A stretch of 64,000 nt of DNA from Bagarius yarrelli (GCA_005784505.1 VCAZ01000102.1:836501-900500), one strand, 5' to 3'. Positions 43,891 through 55,645 are shown, counted from the first letter of the stretch. Notes: generated from the letters alone by a model not told the origin. Program-made: numbers and translations.

Positions 43891-45935
43891 AATGACTGAA
43901 AGTTTTAAATTGTTTAATCTCTCAGTATGTTCATTTTCCTAATTAATCTTATGTCATGCCCTTGATTTGATCTGTAACTCAGGGGTTAATATTTACTCAT
44001 ATCTCATCTCTGACATTGGTATCTCTGATCACAAACTTTAGTTTACCTATACATAAGAAATCTCTAAAGACGTCAACATTATTAAAATTACAGTAAGACC
44101 ATCATATCAGTCCTCTATTGCTGCCTAATCCCCTGAGTTTTGTTTGATCATTTTCTTTATGATTCTTCAATGTTCTCTCTAAATTTTGCTATTTCATCTG
44201 TACGTACTCTTGTTAAGAATCTCTGCCATCCACTGGGCCATTTTGGTTTTTTTAACACGGGCTGTTCACAGTGTAGCGTTGCCTTATCCGCCGCCATTCC
44301 CTGTCCTGCTTTTCTCTTCACAATCCGTCTTCTGTCGTCGAGCCAATTTAATAATCCAACTCTTCTTCTTGTCGACTTGACCCAGCTCCTACCTCTCTCT
44401 TGAACCAATGTATATTGGTCATTTTTGCACCTATCTCTCATTTTATAAATGTTTCTTTCAACACTGCTTCTTTTCCTCAGTCGCTTAAAATCGCTGCAGA
44501 TACCCCAGTTCTCAAGAAACCCAATCTCTATCCCACAGTTTTATTCAATTATCATCCTATTTTAAATTTACCATTTGTTGCTAAACTACTGAAGAGGACT
44601 TTAGCTTCCCAGCTTCAGACATTCCTAGTAGCAAATAATTTATTTGATCTATTTCAGTACTGAAACAATACAGTACTAAAACTGTGAACGATTTATTACT
44701 TTCTTGTGACACTGGCTCTCTGTCTTTACTTCCGCTATTTAACCTCAGATCTGTTTTTGATACCATCTCATGATGTTCTTATCTCCCATCTTTTTGCTGT
44801 GGGTAAATCTGGCATTGCTATTTGCTGTCTCTTTTCATGCCTATGTGATAGATTATATTTCTGTTAGAGATTGCAGATCCCATACTGTCCCCCTGAAACA
44901 AGGCAACCCTCAGGGTTCTGTTCTTGGACCTTTGTTGTGTATTATTTTTATGTTAGTGTAATGGTTTTATTATACACACCCACCCAAATTAACTTTTTTT
45001 TTTTTCATTGCAAGATAAAAAAACATGGCTTAACTCTAATTTTCTAAAAATTAATATGGAAAAAACCAAGATCATAATTTTCTGGTACCCTGTGACATAC
45101 CACCAAAGTTCATCAACGGCTTACTCTATCTAAGATCGTTTCAGTCTTATATTAAGTCCCTCATGAAATCAGCATTCTTTTATTTGCAACCAATTGTCCA
45201 GCTGCTAAAACTTTCATCCATGCTTTTGCTTTATCTCATCTTGACTACTGCATTGCCCTTTTCACTGGCTTACCAGCTACCTCCATTGCCATATATTTAA
45301 AACTCAGCCGCTGGATTCTCATATTGGATTAAGCATTCAGCTCACTATTCCAGCTAATCCCTATTGGCTACCAATGACCTATCGCATTAAGTTTTCATGC
45401 TTACTTTTAAAGCTTTGCATTGCCTGGCTCCTTAATATTTTTGCAATCTGCTCCTTCCCTATTCTCCAACTAATTATTTGTGGTCCTCTGACTCCCTCAG
45501 TATTGCCTCTCTTTCATGGGGGGCAGATCATTCAGTGTTGTTGCCCTAAATTATGGAACTCTCTTGCCAGACCACTCTGTCTTGCCAAAAACATCTCTGA
45601 ATTTAAACCACTGCTCAAAACTCACTTTCAGAATGCTACCCTCCTTTTTTGAAAAAAAAAAAAGAAAGGACCCGAGCCAGAATCAAACCCAGGGCACAGG
45701 GGCGCAACCACGCTTTACTGTATATTACTCTCATTTTTTATTATTGTTTATCCACTTATATCCTGTCATTTCTGATGTTTATTGCCTATATATTTCTCTC
45801 TGGATATCCGATGTTCTTTTTCAGTTTGTATTATTGTTCACTGTTCATCCTCTCATTTCTGATGGTTATTGTAAAGTGTCCTTAAGCTCTGGAAAAGCTC
45901 TTTATAAATAAAACTTATTATTACTATTACTATTA
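43891..45935 (+). mobile_element. L2-like LINE, broken and 5'-truncated
   Basis: Starts in the end of the endonuclease domain, runs through the reverse transcriptase and ends GCTCTTTATAAATAAAACTT followed by an (ATT)n-type tail. This is the standard 3' end of fish L2-type LINEs. A GA-rich insert with a tRNA-like AATCAAACCCAGGGC lies at 45652-45720. Confidence 0.8.
43900..45655 (+). pseudogene. L2-like endonuclease/reverse transcriptase relic
   Basis: The protein would nick DNA and copy the LINE RNA. Visible in order, in several frames: an endonuclease end (DIGISDHKLYF, about 44013-44045), FPQSLKIAADTPVLKKPN, NLPFVAKLLKRTLASQLQTF and NNLFDLFQY (44478-44660), SVFDTISHDVLISHL (about 44750-44795), GNPQGSVLGPLL (about 44901-44936), then NFLKINMEKTKIIIF (45040-45080). 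The span that should carry the catalytic FADD/YADD between the last two is missing. The C-terminal region (45170-45650) includes FKALHCLAP-like and WNSLARPLCL-like stretches. Stops and frameshifts are many. Confidence 0.8.
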
Positions 45936-46019
45936 TGTATGACAATTACTCTTAGAACGCTAACCAAAAAAAATAAACTTAACTGGTCCTTCCTCTTGTT
46001 GTTCTAGAAAAGTACTATA

Positions 46020-46330
46020 TTACTATAGAGTGAAGTAAAAAAAAATTATGATTAGTCTACAATTTTAGTAGTAGGTTTATTCTAACAGTGAGAGACCGAA
46101 TATAACATCAAAAACGTTGATCTCATTAATTGATTGCTTATGTGGACCTTTTATTTTGTTATCTGTATAAAAGACACCTGGGAGCCAGAAATCTTGTTGA
46201 TCGATAGGGGATCAAATACCTATTTTACTAATTGAATTGCACATTTTTATACAGTTTTGAAATGCATTTTTGGGCACAATCCGCAGAGATTAAATTTTTT
46301 CTCTTAATTTTCTTCAGAAGCTTCAAATAA
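46020..46330. mobile_element. Tc1-like deletion derivative with both ends joined
   Basis: GTAGGTTTATTCTAACAGTG and AGAGACCGAATATAAC are sub-terminal sequence of a fish Tc1-like family in one orientation. GATAGGGGATCAAATACCTA is the opposite end. Everything between, including transposase, is absent, giving a MITE-like remnant. The family is recalled, not searched. Confidence 0.5.
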
Positions 46331-46914
46331 GAGGAATCGAGCTTAGTTGATCCTAAACACCTACACTTATGCCATATATTTTTATATTAGCTAATGTACA
46401 CACATTTATGTATAAAATAGACCGGTGGATTGGATACCATTATCACTGGACTCATATGGACATGAACAGATAATCACACTTTAATCATTAGCAATTACTC
46501 TGGCATATTACTCTGGTTCGTAAAAGATTTGGGTAATTAATTTGCATGAGTCTATACCTCCTGCCAAGCTTCAAAACACTACAGCATCACTACTTTTTAT
46601 CGTATACTATCATATAGCTTTTTAATTTCTCCATATGTGGGTACACAAAATTCACAGTGTAATAAAATGCTAATGGACCTATATGTAATATTAATAGCAA
46701 CTATTCAATTTTTTTTTTTTTTTTTTTTTCAGCAAAGTGACACTGCTGTCGATTTTCGTCTTCTCACGTCCTTATCAGAAAAACATAAATCTGGCCCAAA
46801 AGGCATTTTTGAGATCATTTTTTAGAATAATCTTAACACTGTGAAATAAAAAAAAGTAAGAAATGCATCGATTAAAACTTTGTAATAAATTTTTTATTTG
46901 TTAATAACATTGCT
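46331..46914. other. AT-rich DNA, no gene seen
   Basis: A T tract lies at 46709-46729. A 62-codon frame through it is not called. Confidence 0.45.
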
Positions 46915-47085
46915 CCACAGTGAAATTCTTTTTTTTGCATATCCCAGCTAAAGTTTGGTCAGAACATATGTCAGCCATAATACTATGCCAAGGTTAATTC
47001 AGAGCTTTGTTCCTTGGTCGAATGGTGCCAGTAGTAGAGCTTAAACACTGCAAACATTCAAGAGCATTAAGCTCTATGGCCCCAT
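46915..47085 (-). repeat. SINE family C (antisense), diverged
   Basis: CAGTGAAATTCTTTTTTTTG, GCATATCCCAGCTAAAG and a strongly diverged head (GTAGAGCTTAAACACTGC). Confidence 0.65.
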
Positions 47086-47569
47086 AAAGTATATCTTTAA
47101 ATCTGAATCTAAAGAAGGCTCTTCACCCAAAATCCAATAGAATCTGTTATATGGCAATAAATTTAAATACCATATTTAACATGTTCAATTCTACAGATAT
47201 AAAAAATATGTCTAATAGGCCGGTACTAAGATCCCAAAATCGGTTCTTCTGTTGCTGAGGCATAGTAAGTTATTATGCATATAAATAAATACAATTTATT
47301 TACATTTGACTAGGTATGGCAGCCTGGCAGACATGTGTAAAGTGGCAGCTGGATCCAGGATCCAGGTCCTTGCGTCACGTTGGGTCCCACACACCGGGAC
47401 AGTGACGTGCACTATGGCGGCATGTATCTTGTTAAGTAAAATTATCACTTGTTTTATAATTATGAAACAAAAATGGCATTCTAAATTCTGATCTTATTTG
47501 CTCTCTAACCTTTTCCTACACACCCATAATCATGTCTTAACAAGATTACATTTAGACTATATACAGCCG
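47086..47569. other. Unique DNA, no gene seen
   Basis: 47320-47430 is more GC-rich without a recognised frame. Confidence 0.4.
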
Positions 47570-47765
47570 TTTCCCTAAACATTTTATACATTCAGAGAGT
47601 ATGAGGGAGGATGTTCTGCCTGTCAGCTCAGGAAATGGCTGCAGAGATGCATCGGGGCACATCATGCCAACTGAAAGCTGACATTAGTGTGAATGATGAC
47701 TCACACCGATTTGTTTGCCTATTTAGTGTTGTGGCTGTTAGACACATACGCTCTTAAAGACATAC
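47570..47765. promoter_or_regulatory. Candidate conserved non-coding element
   Basis: Repeat-free balanced block with GAGGATGTTCTGCCTGTCAG, CATCATGCCAACTGAAAGC and the AP-1/CRE-like AATGATGACTCACACC. It has no coding frame. Inference from texture. Confidence 0.25.
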
Positions 47766-48897
47766 AAAGGCAGATATCCATGGTATAATTTCAAGTCTTT
47801 ATTGGAAACTCTCAAGAAACGTGGTGTCATGTATGACCAATTTTATTTTCTAAAGTTACCACGGGCAGATATGCAGTATTGATTACTCCTCATACCTTTT
47901 ACAATAAAGACACATATGACACATTACATACGACACCAGCAGTTCTATGAGCATGTGTGGAAAAATGAGGTTGAGTAAACAGACCAACGTCAGTACACAA
48001 AAATAGAAATGTAGGAAAACAAGCGCTCGGTAATGCTAGGCTAGGCTAAAGAATCCTTTATGACCAACATAACGGAAGTGGGGTTATGAAGAGTTTAGCG
48101 ATATGGGATAAGTTAGAACGTATTTTTACAGCATTTATAGAAATATTTTCAGGGTATAAAAGTGAAACTAAATATAAAAAAAAAGTCAATCCCAGTCGCA
48201 GTTACTGGCACTGCTACACCAGATTGCGGTTGCCAATCTTATAAAAACACATTTTTCAGGGTGCACTTTTGCAAACATAATTGAAAAATAATTGAGAAAG
48301 CAAGACCTTCACCCAAACTGGACTTGCTAACAAAGGCCAGCAAAGGTTTTGTGTGCAATTTTAAGATATTCTATCTATGAGCGCTATGAGTGGCTAACAG
48401 CCAGCACTAAGCACAACAAATTATTTTGGTGGTTGTGTTTACTTTTTAATACGAGTAAAGGGACACAATGACTCTGAGTTTTGACAGTCTGAACAGCTTT
48501 ACCAGGACCTCTTACACACCAAGGCTCTGAGCACTATATAATGTCAGCCGTGCATAATATGCACATTATTTTCTCATAGCTGCGTTAGCTTTAACATGGA
48601 TGTGTAGGATGTGTGAATGTGGTTTACATTTGCTTAAAAAAGGCCCTTACAGGGAGCCTACGTTATGCCACTGTTTGTTCGTAAATGATTCACCACCGGC
48701 AGAACGATTCATTAGTCATAACGTTTCATAGTGATGGAGCAACATAATGGCCAAACAGTTTGAAAAGAGAACGTTTGTTTTTTTGTTTAGTGCAAAGAAA
48801 TGCCTCATTGTCTCATCTCTTATCTTTTAATTAACTATATGTCTCCTGAAAATTAATGCTTATTTGTCCGTATACTCATATAAAAATAATTATCTAA
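47766..48897. other. Unique DNA, no gene seen
   Basis: Nothing recognisable. Confidence 0.45.
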
Positions 48898-49138
48898 TGG
48901 ACAGTGGCTTACTGGTTAGCATGGTTGCCTCACAGTAAGAAGGCCAGGGTTCGATTTCCGTGCAAAGGCCGTTCTGTATGGAGTTTGCATGTTCTCCCTG
49001 TGCTAGCGAGCGTTTGCTACGGGTACTCCGGTTTCCTCCCAAAGTCCAAAAACATGTATGTTAGGTTAATTGGTGATTCTAAATTGCCCAGAGGGGTGTG
49101 TTTTTGACCCTGTGATGGACTGGTTCTGAATTAGGAAA
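48898..49138 (+). repeat. SINE family A (sense), tail truncated
   Basis: The tRNA-like head is well preserved (GGCTTACTGGTTAGCATGG, B box GGGTTCGATTTCC). It is followed by GGAGTTTGCATGTTCTCCC and AAAAACATGTATGTTAGG. The body is deleted before CTGAATTAGG. Confidence 0.9.
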
Positions 49139-49312
49139 TTCTATTACAAGGCATAACAAATATATTTTAAAATCATCCTAAAATCTCCACAATAATACTT
49201 TAGTCACTCTGGCCTGTGTAATATGCTGACCTGCCCCCATTAATTAATATAAAATATGTATTAGTTTTAAATTAAGGTGTACAATAAGATGCTTGATCAA
49301 CACCTGATCAGT

Positions 49313-49478
49313 TACATTTACAGCATTTAGCAGACGCCCTTAGCGAGATCGACTTACATTTATCTTTTTAAACAACTGAGCATGTAGGGGTTAAGGGCCG
49401 TGGTAACTTGGTAGTGCCTGGAATCGAACTCCCGATCCTCCAATTACTAGTCCAACACAGTGCTACCACTTCCCCCAT
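49313..49478 (-). repeat. SINE family B (antisense)
   Basis: TTACATTTACAGCATTTAGC, TGGAATCGAACTCCCGATCC and AGTCCAACACAGTGCTACC are present. The core is shortened. Confidence 0.85.
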
Positions 49479-49684
49479 ATCAGTTTCTCCAGTTTAACTT
49501 TCACCAAGGATGAAAGGAAAACAATTGTTTACCAGCACATACTCCAAATAAGGGGCAACACCCCAAACAGCTTAGCCTTTGGGGCTACACCCCAGACGCT
49601 CAGCCTCCTACCCAGCCAGCCATCTTCTCTGCACTTATTTTTAGATTTCAAAATTGTGTGTGTGTGTGAGTTTGTGCTTGTTTG

Positions 49685-49815
49685 TCTGTATGTGGCCCTG
49701 CTATAGACTGGCGACCTATCCAGGGTTTACCCCTGCCTTCTACCCAAATGACAGCTGGGATAGACTCCAGAACACCACTGTGACCCTGATTAGGAATAAT
49801 GGGTATGGACAATAT
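49685..49815 (+). repeat. SINE family A (sense), 3' fragment
   Basis: GTGGCCCTGCTATAGACTGG, CAGCTGGGATAGACTCCAG and GTGACCCTGATTAGG. Confidence 0.8.
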
Positions 49816-49979
49816 GCATGGATATTTTAGACCCTAACCCATAATCATTACTTCCCGCAAATGCAACTAATTTTCCAATTAGTTTGCATGATCCAGTTAT
49901 AACCGCGCTCGTGCTCTCCTATTATATTTCTGATGTGTCTCGCTTCTCTTACCTCTGAAACTGGAACCTAATTTGGGCA

Positions 49980-50215
49980 CCTTCATAGCCCATCAGAGTT
50001 AAACAATCATCAGTAATTATGCTCAGATTGAACCATTTCAGCCAAGGTCAGCACCAGTTAATGCTTCATGGGTAAAACCAATTATAGCATTCGTTCCAGA
50101 GTTGGCACTTGAGCCAGTCAGAGCCCTCTGAGTCTGAAGCCCATCCTATGTGCTCTTGGGTCTGCGTATGCTCAGCGTGTGCCAGTTCAGAGGGTGAACA
50201 TTTCAAAATCACTTA
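49980..50215. promoter_or_regulatory. Candidate conserved non-coding element
   Basis: Repeat-free block with AACAATCATCAGTAATTATG (homeodomain-like), CAGCCAAGGTCAGCACCAG and AACCAATTATAGC. It lies about 3 kb upstream of the candidate exon. Inference from texture. Confidence 0.25.
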
Positions 50216-50969
50216 TCCTGTAGTACTTTTTAAATGCAAAATAAATTAGAAATCACACACACACACACCGTACAAAGCAACTGCCTGCTTTTCTCAGCAG
50301 CCTGTTTCAAGTGTTTTCAATAAAGACAATTTTCTAATCAGTCTTACACCCACTGCATCTTCCAGTCACCTTGGTGAATAATGAACTCTGAAAAACCTTG
50401 TATTTTACTACTAGTAAAGGACTGATATGTTTTTGAGGGTAAGTGCAGCAAAACCTAAATATAGAATCCCTCCAGCTATTGACTCAATCTTTAAAATGGG
50501 GTTCAGTATTTTAGTATGCTTACATCAGTTGCCTTTATGGCAGTTTTGCAATACTTTTGATGCATGCTATCCGGCCATTTTGCACTTTGCATTACTGACG
50601 GATCACAGAATAAATGGCAATGATGGCAAATGCTTTCTTTACGACAAGCTCCGCCTAATGGGAAATCGACTAAATCTAAATGACTCTACTGATCACGACT
50701 GTTTTTACTATCCTCGTATATGTGAAATCACAATATAGGGCAAGTTTATGTATTTTATTGGATTAAAAGATCTTACACTTTGGTCAATGCAGTATTTTAA
50801 GATACCATAAGATTATTAATCTATAAAAATGTACTGTGTATATCCACAATAATTAAAGCATTTACATCAACGTATACATTTTATAGTGATTACAGATAAT
50901 GCCCTGCCTACAGCTATTTGATCAGAAGGTTTAAACACCTTATCAATCAATTTAGGGGTTCATTTCAGG
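50216..50969. other. Unique DNA, no gene recognised
   Basis: Includes a short CA run (50256-50270) and a 103-codon plus-strand frame (50427-50738) with no domain and no supporting codon pattern, which I do not call. Confidence 0.4.
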
Positions 50970-51395
50970 TTTAATTTGTTCTGGGTGGAGCCATCAATTT
51001 TTGAAGGATGCAAACACGAGAATAATATCGACTATGGAAATAGCACCTTAAAATCACCACCAAGGTCTTCAAGTGGCTCCACACCACTACACTGCACTGC
51101 TTCCTCCACTGGCTGCAAGCATGAGATTCAATACACTGATGTTTTTCTACAAAACCAAAAACTAAACAGCACCCTCTGGGCTCCAAGCACTTATTACTAC
51201 ACACACACACACACTGCACTTGGTCCCTCGGATCTACAAGAATTGCTTGACTGTCCTCACCATCCCTCAGAATACAGGATATGTCTGCCTCGAGTCTTTG
51301 TTCTGACAATAAGGTGGTGGAATGAACATCCCGTCAATATCAGAACAGAGTTACTGGCTGAATTCAAGGGACAATGAAAGACCTTAAGCTTTCTA
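50970..51395 (+). pseudogene. LINE (CR1/L2/Rex-like) polymerase C-terminal relic
   Basis: A 133-codon frame (50976-51377) ends with RICLPRVFVL followed by RWWNEHPVNIRTELLAEFKG. That fits the common C-terminus of CR1/L2/Rex polymerases (W-N-LP--IR------FK). An alternate frame near 51040-51110 (STEWLHTTTLHC-like) may be upstream polymerase. A CA repeat interrupts it at 51200-51218. No RT core is attached. The assignment rests on one motif. Confidence 0.45.
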
Positions 51396-51737
51396 AATAC
51401 CAATCGCTTGATACTGAATAATTAACAAACAACACAAAAACATTGTTACTGTTTAAACAGTTGCTTTTGGGTTTACGTTACACTTCTAACGAATCACAAT
51501 CGATCTGCTTATTAATACAGATAATTAATACAATTATGCTTGCTTATAAAGTTGAAACACTTTTTGTACGTTGCTCTGGTTATGCCTGAAAAATACCATG
51601 AATATAAATGTAATTTCTACAGCAGTCCTATTTAACTCCAGGTTGTCTAGTTTGGGCCACCTAAGTGTCAGGTGAATAACACTAATACTGTATTTCCCTA
51701 AATATACTAAAAGGCAAATGGATCAACGGACTGCTAA
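51396..51737. other. AT-rich DNA, no gene seen
   Basis: Nothing recognisable. Confidence 0.45.
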
Positions 51738-51761
51738 TTATTATTATTATTATTATTATTA
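51738..51761. repeat. (ATT)n microsatellite
   Basis: About eight ATT units at the edge of a SINE tail. A second, shorter run is at 52045-52060. Confidence 0.9.
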
Positions 51762-51932
51762 TTCATTCATAAATCTTCTATACCCGCTTATTCCCTAATT
51801 CAGGGTCATGGGGATCTGCTGGAGTCTATAACAGTCATCTCTGAAAGAGCGAAAGGCAGGAGGTACAACCTGGTCCATCACACGGGCACACACACACACT
51901 TAAACTAACAAGCACGGGGAGAACATGCAAGT
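51762..51932 (-). repeat. SINE family A (antisense), internally deleted
   Basis: TCTTCTATACCCGCTTATTC, GGGATCTGCTGGAGTCTATA and AAGCACGGGGAGAACATGCA. The section between is shortened and holds a CA run. Confidence 0.85.
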
Positions 51933-52559
51933 GAAAGTGGTGTAATTTTTAATTTTGGACGATAGATGGCACTGCGTTAACAGAATTCTAGAAATACTGC
52001 ATGCCAGGCATATTGTCTTTCTCGGTAGTTTTACACAATATGCATTATTATTATTATTGATAATAATAATGTTATTTTTATCACACAATATTTGTGACAT
52101 AAACACCAACCATAAAGTATCCATAATCCAATTAACAATAACTATATAAATTAGTATATCAAATATATTTATATATTTGCTAAATTAAAAATTATATTAA
52201 AATATAATTAGATATTAAAAATAATCACGTGTTTTTATTAGATGATAATTATTTAATTAACATAAGGACCTTGAATTGTAGATGGAAGATTTTCTAATAA
52301 CATTTAGGCTTCCAGAGCTTAGAATTCTAGACAACATAATTTTGACCAGAAGTCAAATCACTAGACTAGAACAGAAGTTAGATCTGTTGTAGAACTGCCT
52401 CTAAGAAATTATTCTTTGCAGTAAAGTATAGCAAAGCATCATGTAAGCCTTATGCATAATCCAAAACAAGCTCAATTAAATAAACAAAAAGTAACTGAAT
52501 ATAAATATAGTACACACATTATATATGTAAGCTATATTTATTTCTATTATATCTATTTT
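51933..52559. other. AT-rich DNA, no gene seen
   Basis: Nothing recognisable. Confidence 0.45.
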
Positions 52560-52620
52560 TCAGATTTGTGTATTTTGCTTGCTAGTGATGGATGAGAGGA
52601 GGGATAAAAGAGGGGCAGAA

Positions 52621-52621
<1 letters not shown>

Positions 52622-52673
<52 letters not shown>
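52622..52673. repeat. (GT)n microsatellite upstream of candidate exon 1
   Basis: About 26 perfect GT units followed by a G run. A CA run follows at 52722-52740 (opposite strand sense). Confidence 0.95.
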
Positions 52674-52675
<2 letters not shown>

Positions 52676-52744
52676 GGGGGGTGTTCAGTGGAGTAATGCC
52701 GTTCTCACATACACTCAAGCGCACACACACACACACACACTGTA

Positions 52745-52996
52745 CCGCGTGCTGTTCTAACCCAAGACTATCAGTGAAGTGAAAGTGCAGACAGCGCGCG
52801 CGTCGTCTGGACACAGCAAGCAACTGCCGATCAGGAGCAAGAAGGACATCAGACTTCCTTAAACAGACGGGGACATGACGTGCGTGTAGCTGGCAGACAT
52901 TCGTAAAAAGAGCATCTTCATTGAAGGAAAGGTGTACGATCACGACAGACAGGCTGCATCTTAAATTCCTCAAACCGGTGTTTAAGCAGAGGGAGG

Positions 52997-53053
<57 letters not shown>

Positions 53054-53201
53054 CCTTTCGTCCTTCTTTCGTCCTGTGCTTTCTGAGGAATTTCCACGGA
53101 ATATTTGCAGATCTGATGCTGAAGGTCCGATCAGCCTAATGTGGATTTAATGTGGACAGAAGAGAGCAGCTCTCAGTCAGGTCCGCGCCAGTCAAGCAGA
53201 A
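52745..53201 (+). promoter_or_regulatory. Candidate promoter/5' leader, CpG-bearing, with small upstream ORFs
   Basis: CpG dinucleotides are dense here compared with the rest of the window (CAGCGCGCGCGTCGTCTGG at 52792-52810, with more to 53340). No TATA box at a convincing place, as is usual for CpG promoters. The leader holds a (GA)n run (52998-53051) and upstream ATGs. 52875 starts a 4-codon ORF. 53116 starts a 7-codon ORF whose stop overlaps the next ATG (TAATG at 53137-53141). That 3-codon ORF ends in another TAATG (53148-53152), which opens a 26-codon ORF overlapping the main start. The transcription start site is not determined. Confidence 0.5.
52998..53051. repeat. (GA)n microsatellite in the candidate leader
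   Basis: GA units with one AAGAG interruption. Polypurine on the plus strand. Confidence 0.95.
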
Positions 53202-53231
53202 ATGAACCGCAGCTCGTTGTGGTTTTTTAAG
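53202..53231 (+). CDS. Candidate first coding exon of an unidentified host gene
   Basis: ATG at 53202 opens ten codons (MNRSSLWFFK) that end exactly at AAG|GTAAGT, a near-perfect splice donor (donor at 53232), in phase 0. The start has G at -3, a better context than any upstream ATG. The CpG-bearing leader and the loss of transposon debris around it support a real gene start. The short peptide could be the beginning of a signal peptide continued in exon 2, but this is a guess. No second exon was recognised to 64000, so intron 1 would exceed 10.7 kb. I do not recognise the gene. Alternatively the exon could be entirely untranslated leader, or the donor fortuitous. Confidence 0.45.
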
Positions 53232-53237
53232 GTAAGT
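53232..53237 (+). other. Predicted splice donor GTAAGT
   Basis: AAG|GTAAGTGG is close to the vertebrate U1 consensus. It follows the candidate ten-codon exon. Confidence 0.5.
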
Positions 53238-53434
53238 GGAAAATGAAATATCCTGATTCTGGATCCGATCGCGCGCGCGTGTGAATGAAATGCTTTCCGA
53301 CTGCAGGTTCGAACGTTTCCGCGGCAAAACACAGTGAGCTGTCGCGCATTGACTGCTGCATTAACTACAACTGACAGCTAGAGCTCGTATTCAGCCTACT
53401 TCAACCCAGATGACCTGTGTGGATTTCACATCTA

Positions 53435-54079
<645 letters not shown>

Positions 54080-54610
54080 GTATAACTGGAAACGAGTCTT
54101 TTACCTTTACATGGCCACCATAGAGAATAAAAAGCCATTTTAATGTAAGTCCGGACTTGACTTGGCCACCCGAAGACCTTAATTACTTATTATATATTTG
54201 GATGGAATTTCTGGTGTTTTTCAGATCATTGTCCTGCTGCATAAATATTACACTTGAGCTTCGAACTGATGGCTGGAAATGCTCTTTCAGAATTTTCTGG
54301 TAGAACACAGAATGCATGGTTCCGTCAATTAGGGCAAGTGCCCCAGGTCCTGAAGCTTTAAAGCAACTCTAGTCCATTACACTACCACCACAATATTTAA
54401 CTGTTGCAGTGATGTTCTTTATATGAAAGGCTGTGTTAGTGTTGCGTTTTTTAGAGGTTGTTCTGTGCTCTAGGCTGGCTACTTCTGGGAAAGTCCAATT
54501 TCCCAGTTTTTCTTAATTTAGGTATAATGGCTTATACCATGGTTTGCTTGCATCCCAAAGCCTTTTACATGGTTATGGAACCCTTTCCAGCCTAATATGT
54601 GTAAATTATT
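54080..54610 (-). pseudogene. Tc1-like transposase relic of a second family (minus strand)
   Basis: Read on the minus strand: a HTH-like GLQANHGISHYT-type stretch near 54555-54520, then SGPGALALIDGTMHS near 54345-54300, YQKILKEHFQPSVR (54300-54260) and MQQDNDLKNT (about 54240-54210), with WPSQVR near 54160. These follow the catalytic core of fish Tc1-like transposases. The second Asp (QQDND) is kept, while the VMVWG block is degraded and a part between the N-terminal and core regions is deleted. No terminal repeats are recognised. Distinct in sequence from the 6769-7842 family. Confidence 0.75.
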
Positions 54611-54726
54611 TTGTTTCTTATCTCTCCTTGGTTTCTCAAGTCATGTGGTTCATTCAGGATTTGGCAAAAAAAGGTCATTTAATTTTTTACATTGGGCCAG
54701 GTTAGAACAGCTTTTTCCATTTATAT

Positions 54727-54990
54727 ATTCATTCATTTATTCATTCATTCATTCAGTCTTCATTCAGTTATCTTCTATACCTGCTTATTCCCTAATTCGG
54801 GGTCACAGGGATCTGCTGGAGTCTATCCCAGCATTCTCTGATAGGGCGAAAGGCAGGAGCGGTACACCCTGGACAGGTCGGACAGGTCGCCATCACACTC
54901 ACTCCTATGGGCAATTTAGAATCACCAAAGAAGCTAACATAAATGTTTTTTGGCCTGTGGGAGGAAACCGGAGTATTCGGAGTAAATCCA
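54727..54990 (-). repeat. SINE family A (antisense), head truncated
   Basis: (ATTC)n tail, TATTCCCTAATTCGGGGTCA and GTACACCCTGGACAGGTCGG with a small ACAGGTCGG duplication, then GGGAGGAAACCGGAGTATTC. Confidence 0.9.
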
Positions 54991-55565
54991 TTCATCATTT
55001 AAAAACTGCATTTAGTATTTAGCATTTAGTATTAATATATGTTTGTATACAAATTATTTAACAGTGACAAATATGCAAAAACAAATTTTACAGCGCAAAT
55101 TTACATTTCACACGATTAGAATAGATAAAATATGATTGAGTATGAATATTGTGTAGTTTTAACAGTTTTTAATGAAACTACACTTTGCCTTAAATAGGCA
55201 AAAGACAAATTGGCATGAAGATCTAGTCTCCTTAGTAGTATTATATGTATGAGATGGTTTTCTAAAGTCTTTACACATGATAAAATCTGCTAGGAATGCA
55301 CATTTCAAAGAAGTTTTATTCCAAAATTTGCCTTGCTTATCTGCGCTTGGAGAGAATCAGCAGATGCTGCACAAAATCACTTTTATTACAGCCGCATGCT
55401 CACGCACACACTGTCCACACACCATATACATAAAAAAGTTGTTCCTGAAAGTCAGTAATTGTTCTAAATTTGCATTAGACTTACTCGTTTTTGCTGGCTT
55501 TAAGCTATGAGGCAACAAAACTTGCTATATCAAAGTCAGGGTGTGTGACGTTAAGCTGTGTGTAG
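54991..55565. other. AT-rich DNA, no gene seen
   Basis: A 77-codon frame at 55277-55510 has no domain. Confidence 0.4.
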
Positions 55566-55645
55566 CACGGGGATCTGCCGGAGTCTATCCCAGCCGTCTC
55601 TGAAAGGGCAAAAGGCAGAAGGGCTACACCCTGGACAGATCCCAT
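55566..55645 (-). repeat. SINE family A internal fragment (antisense)
   Basis: CACGGGGATCTGCCGGAGTC, CAGCCGTCTCTGAAAGGG and CTACACCCTGGACAGATC. Confidence 0.85.

Noticed and set aside
50427..50738. A 103-codon plus-strand frame as a host exon
   Set aside because: No domain, no splice-site context that I could support, ordinary composition for chance in AT-rich DNA.
53139..53230. The 26-codon ORF from 53150 as the main protein start
   Set aside because: It ends in a stop just before the splice donor and has a poor start context. It fits an upstream ORF better.
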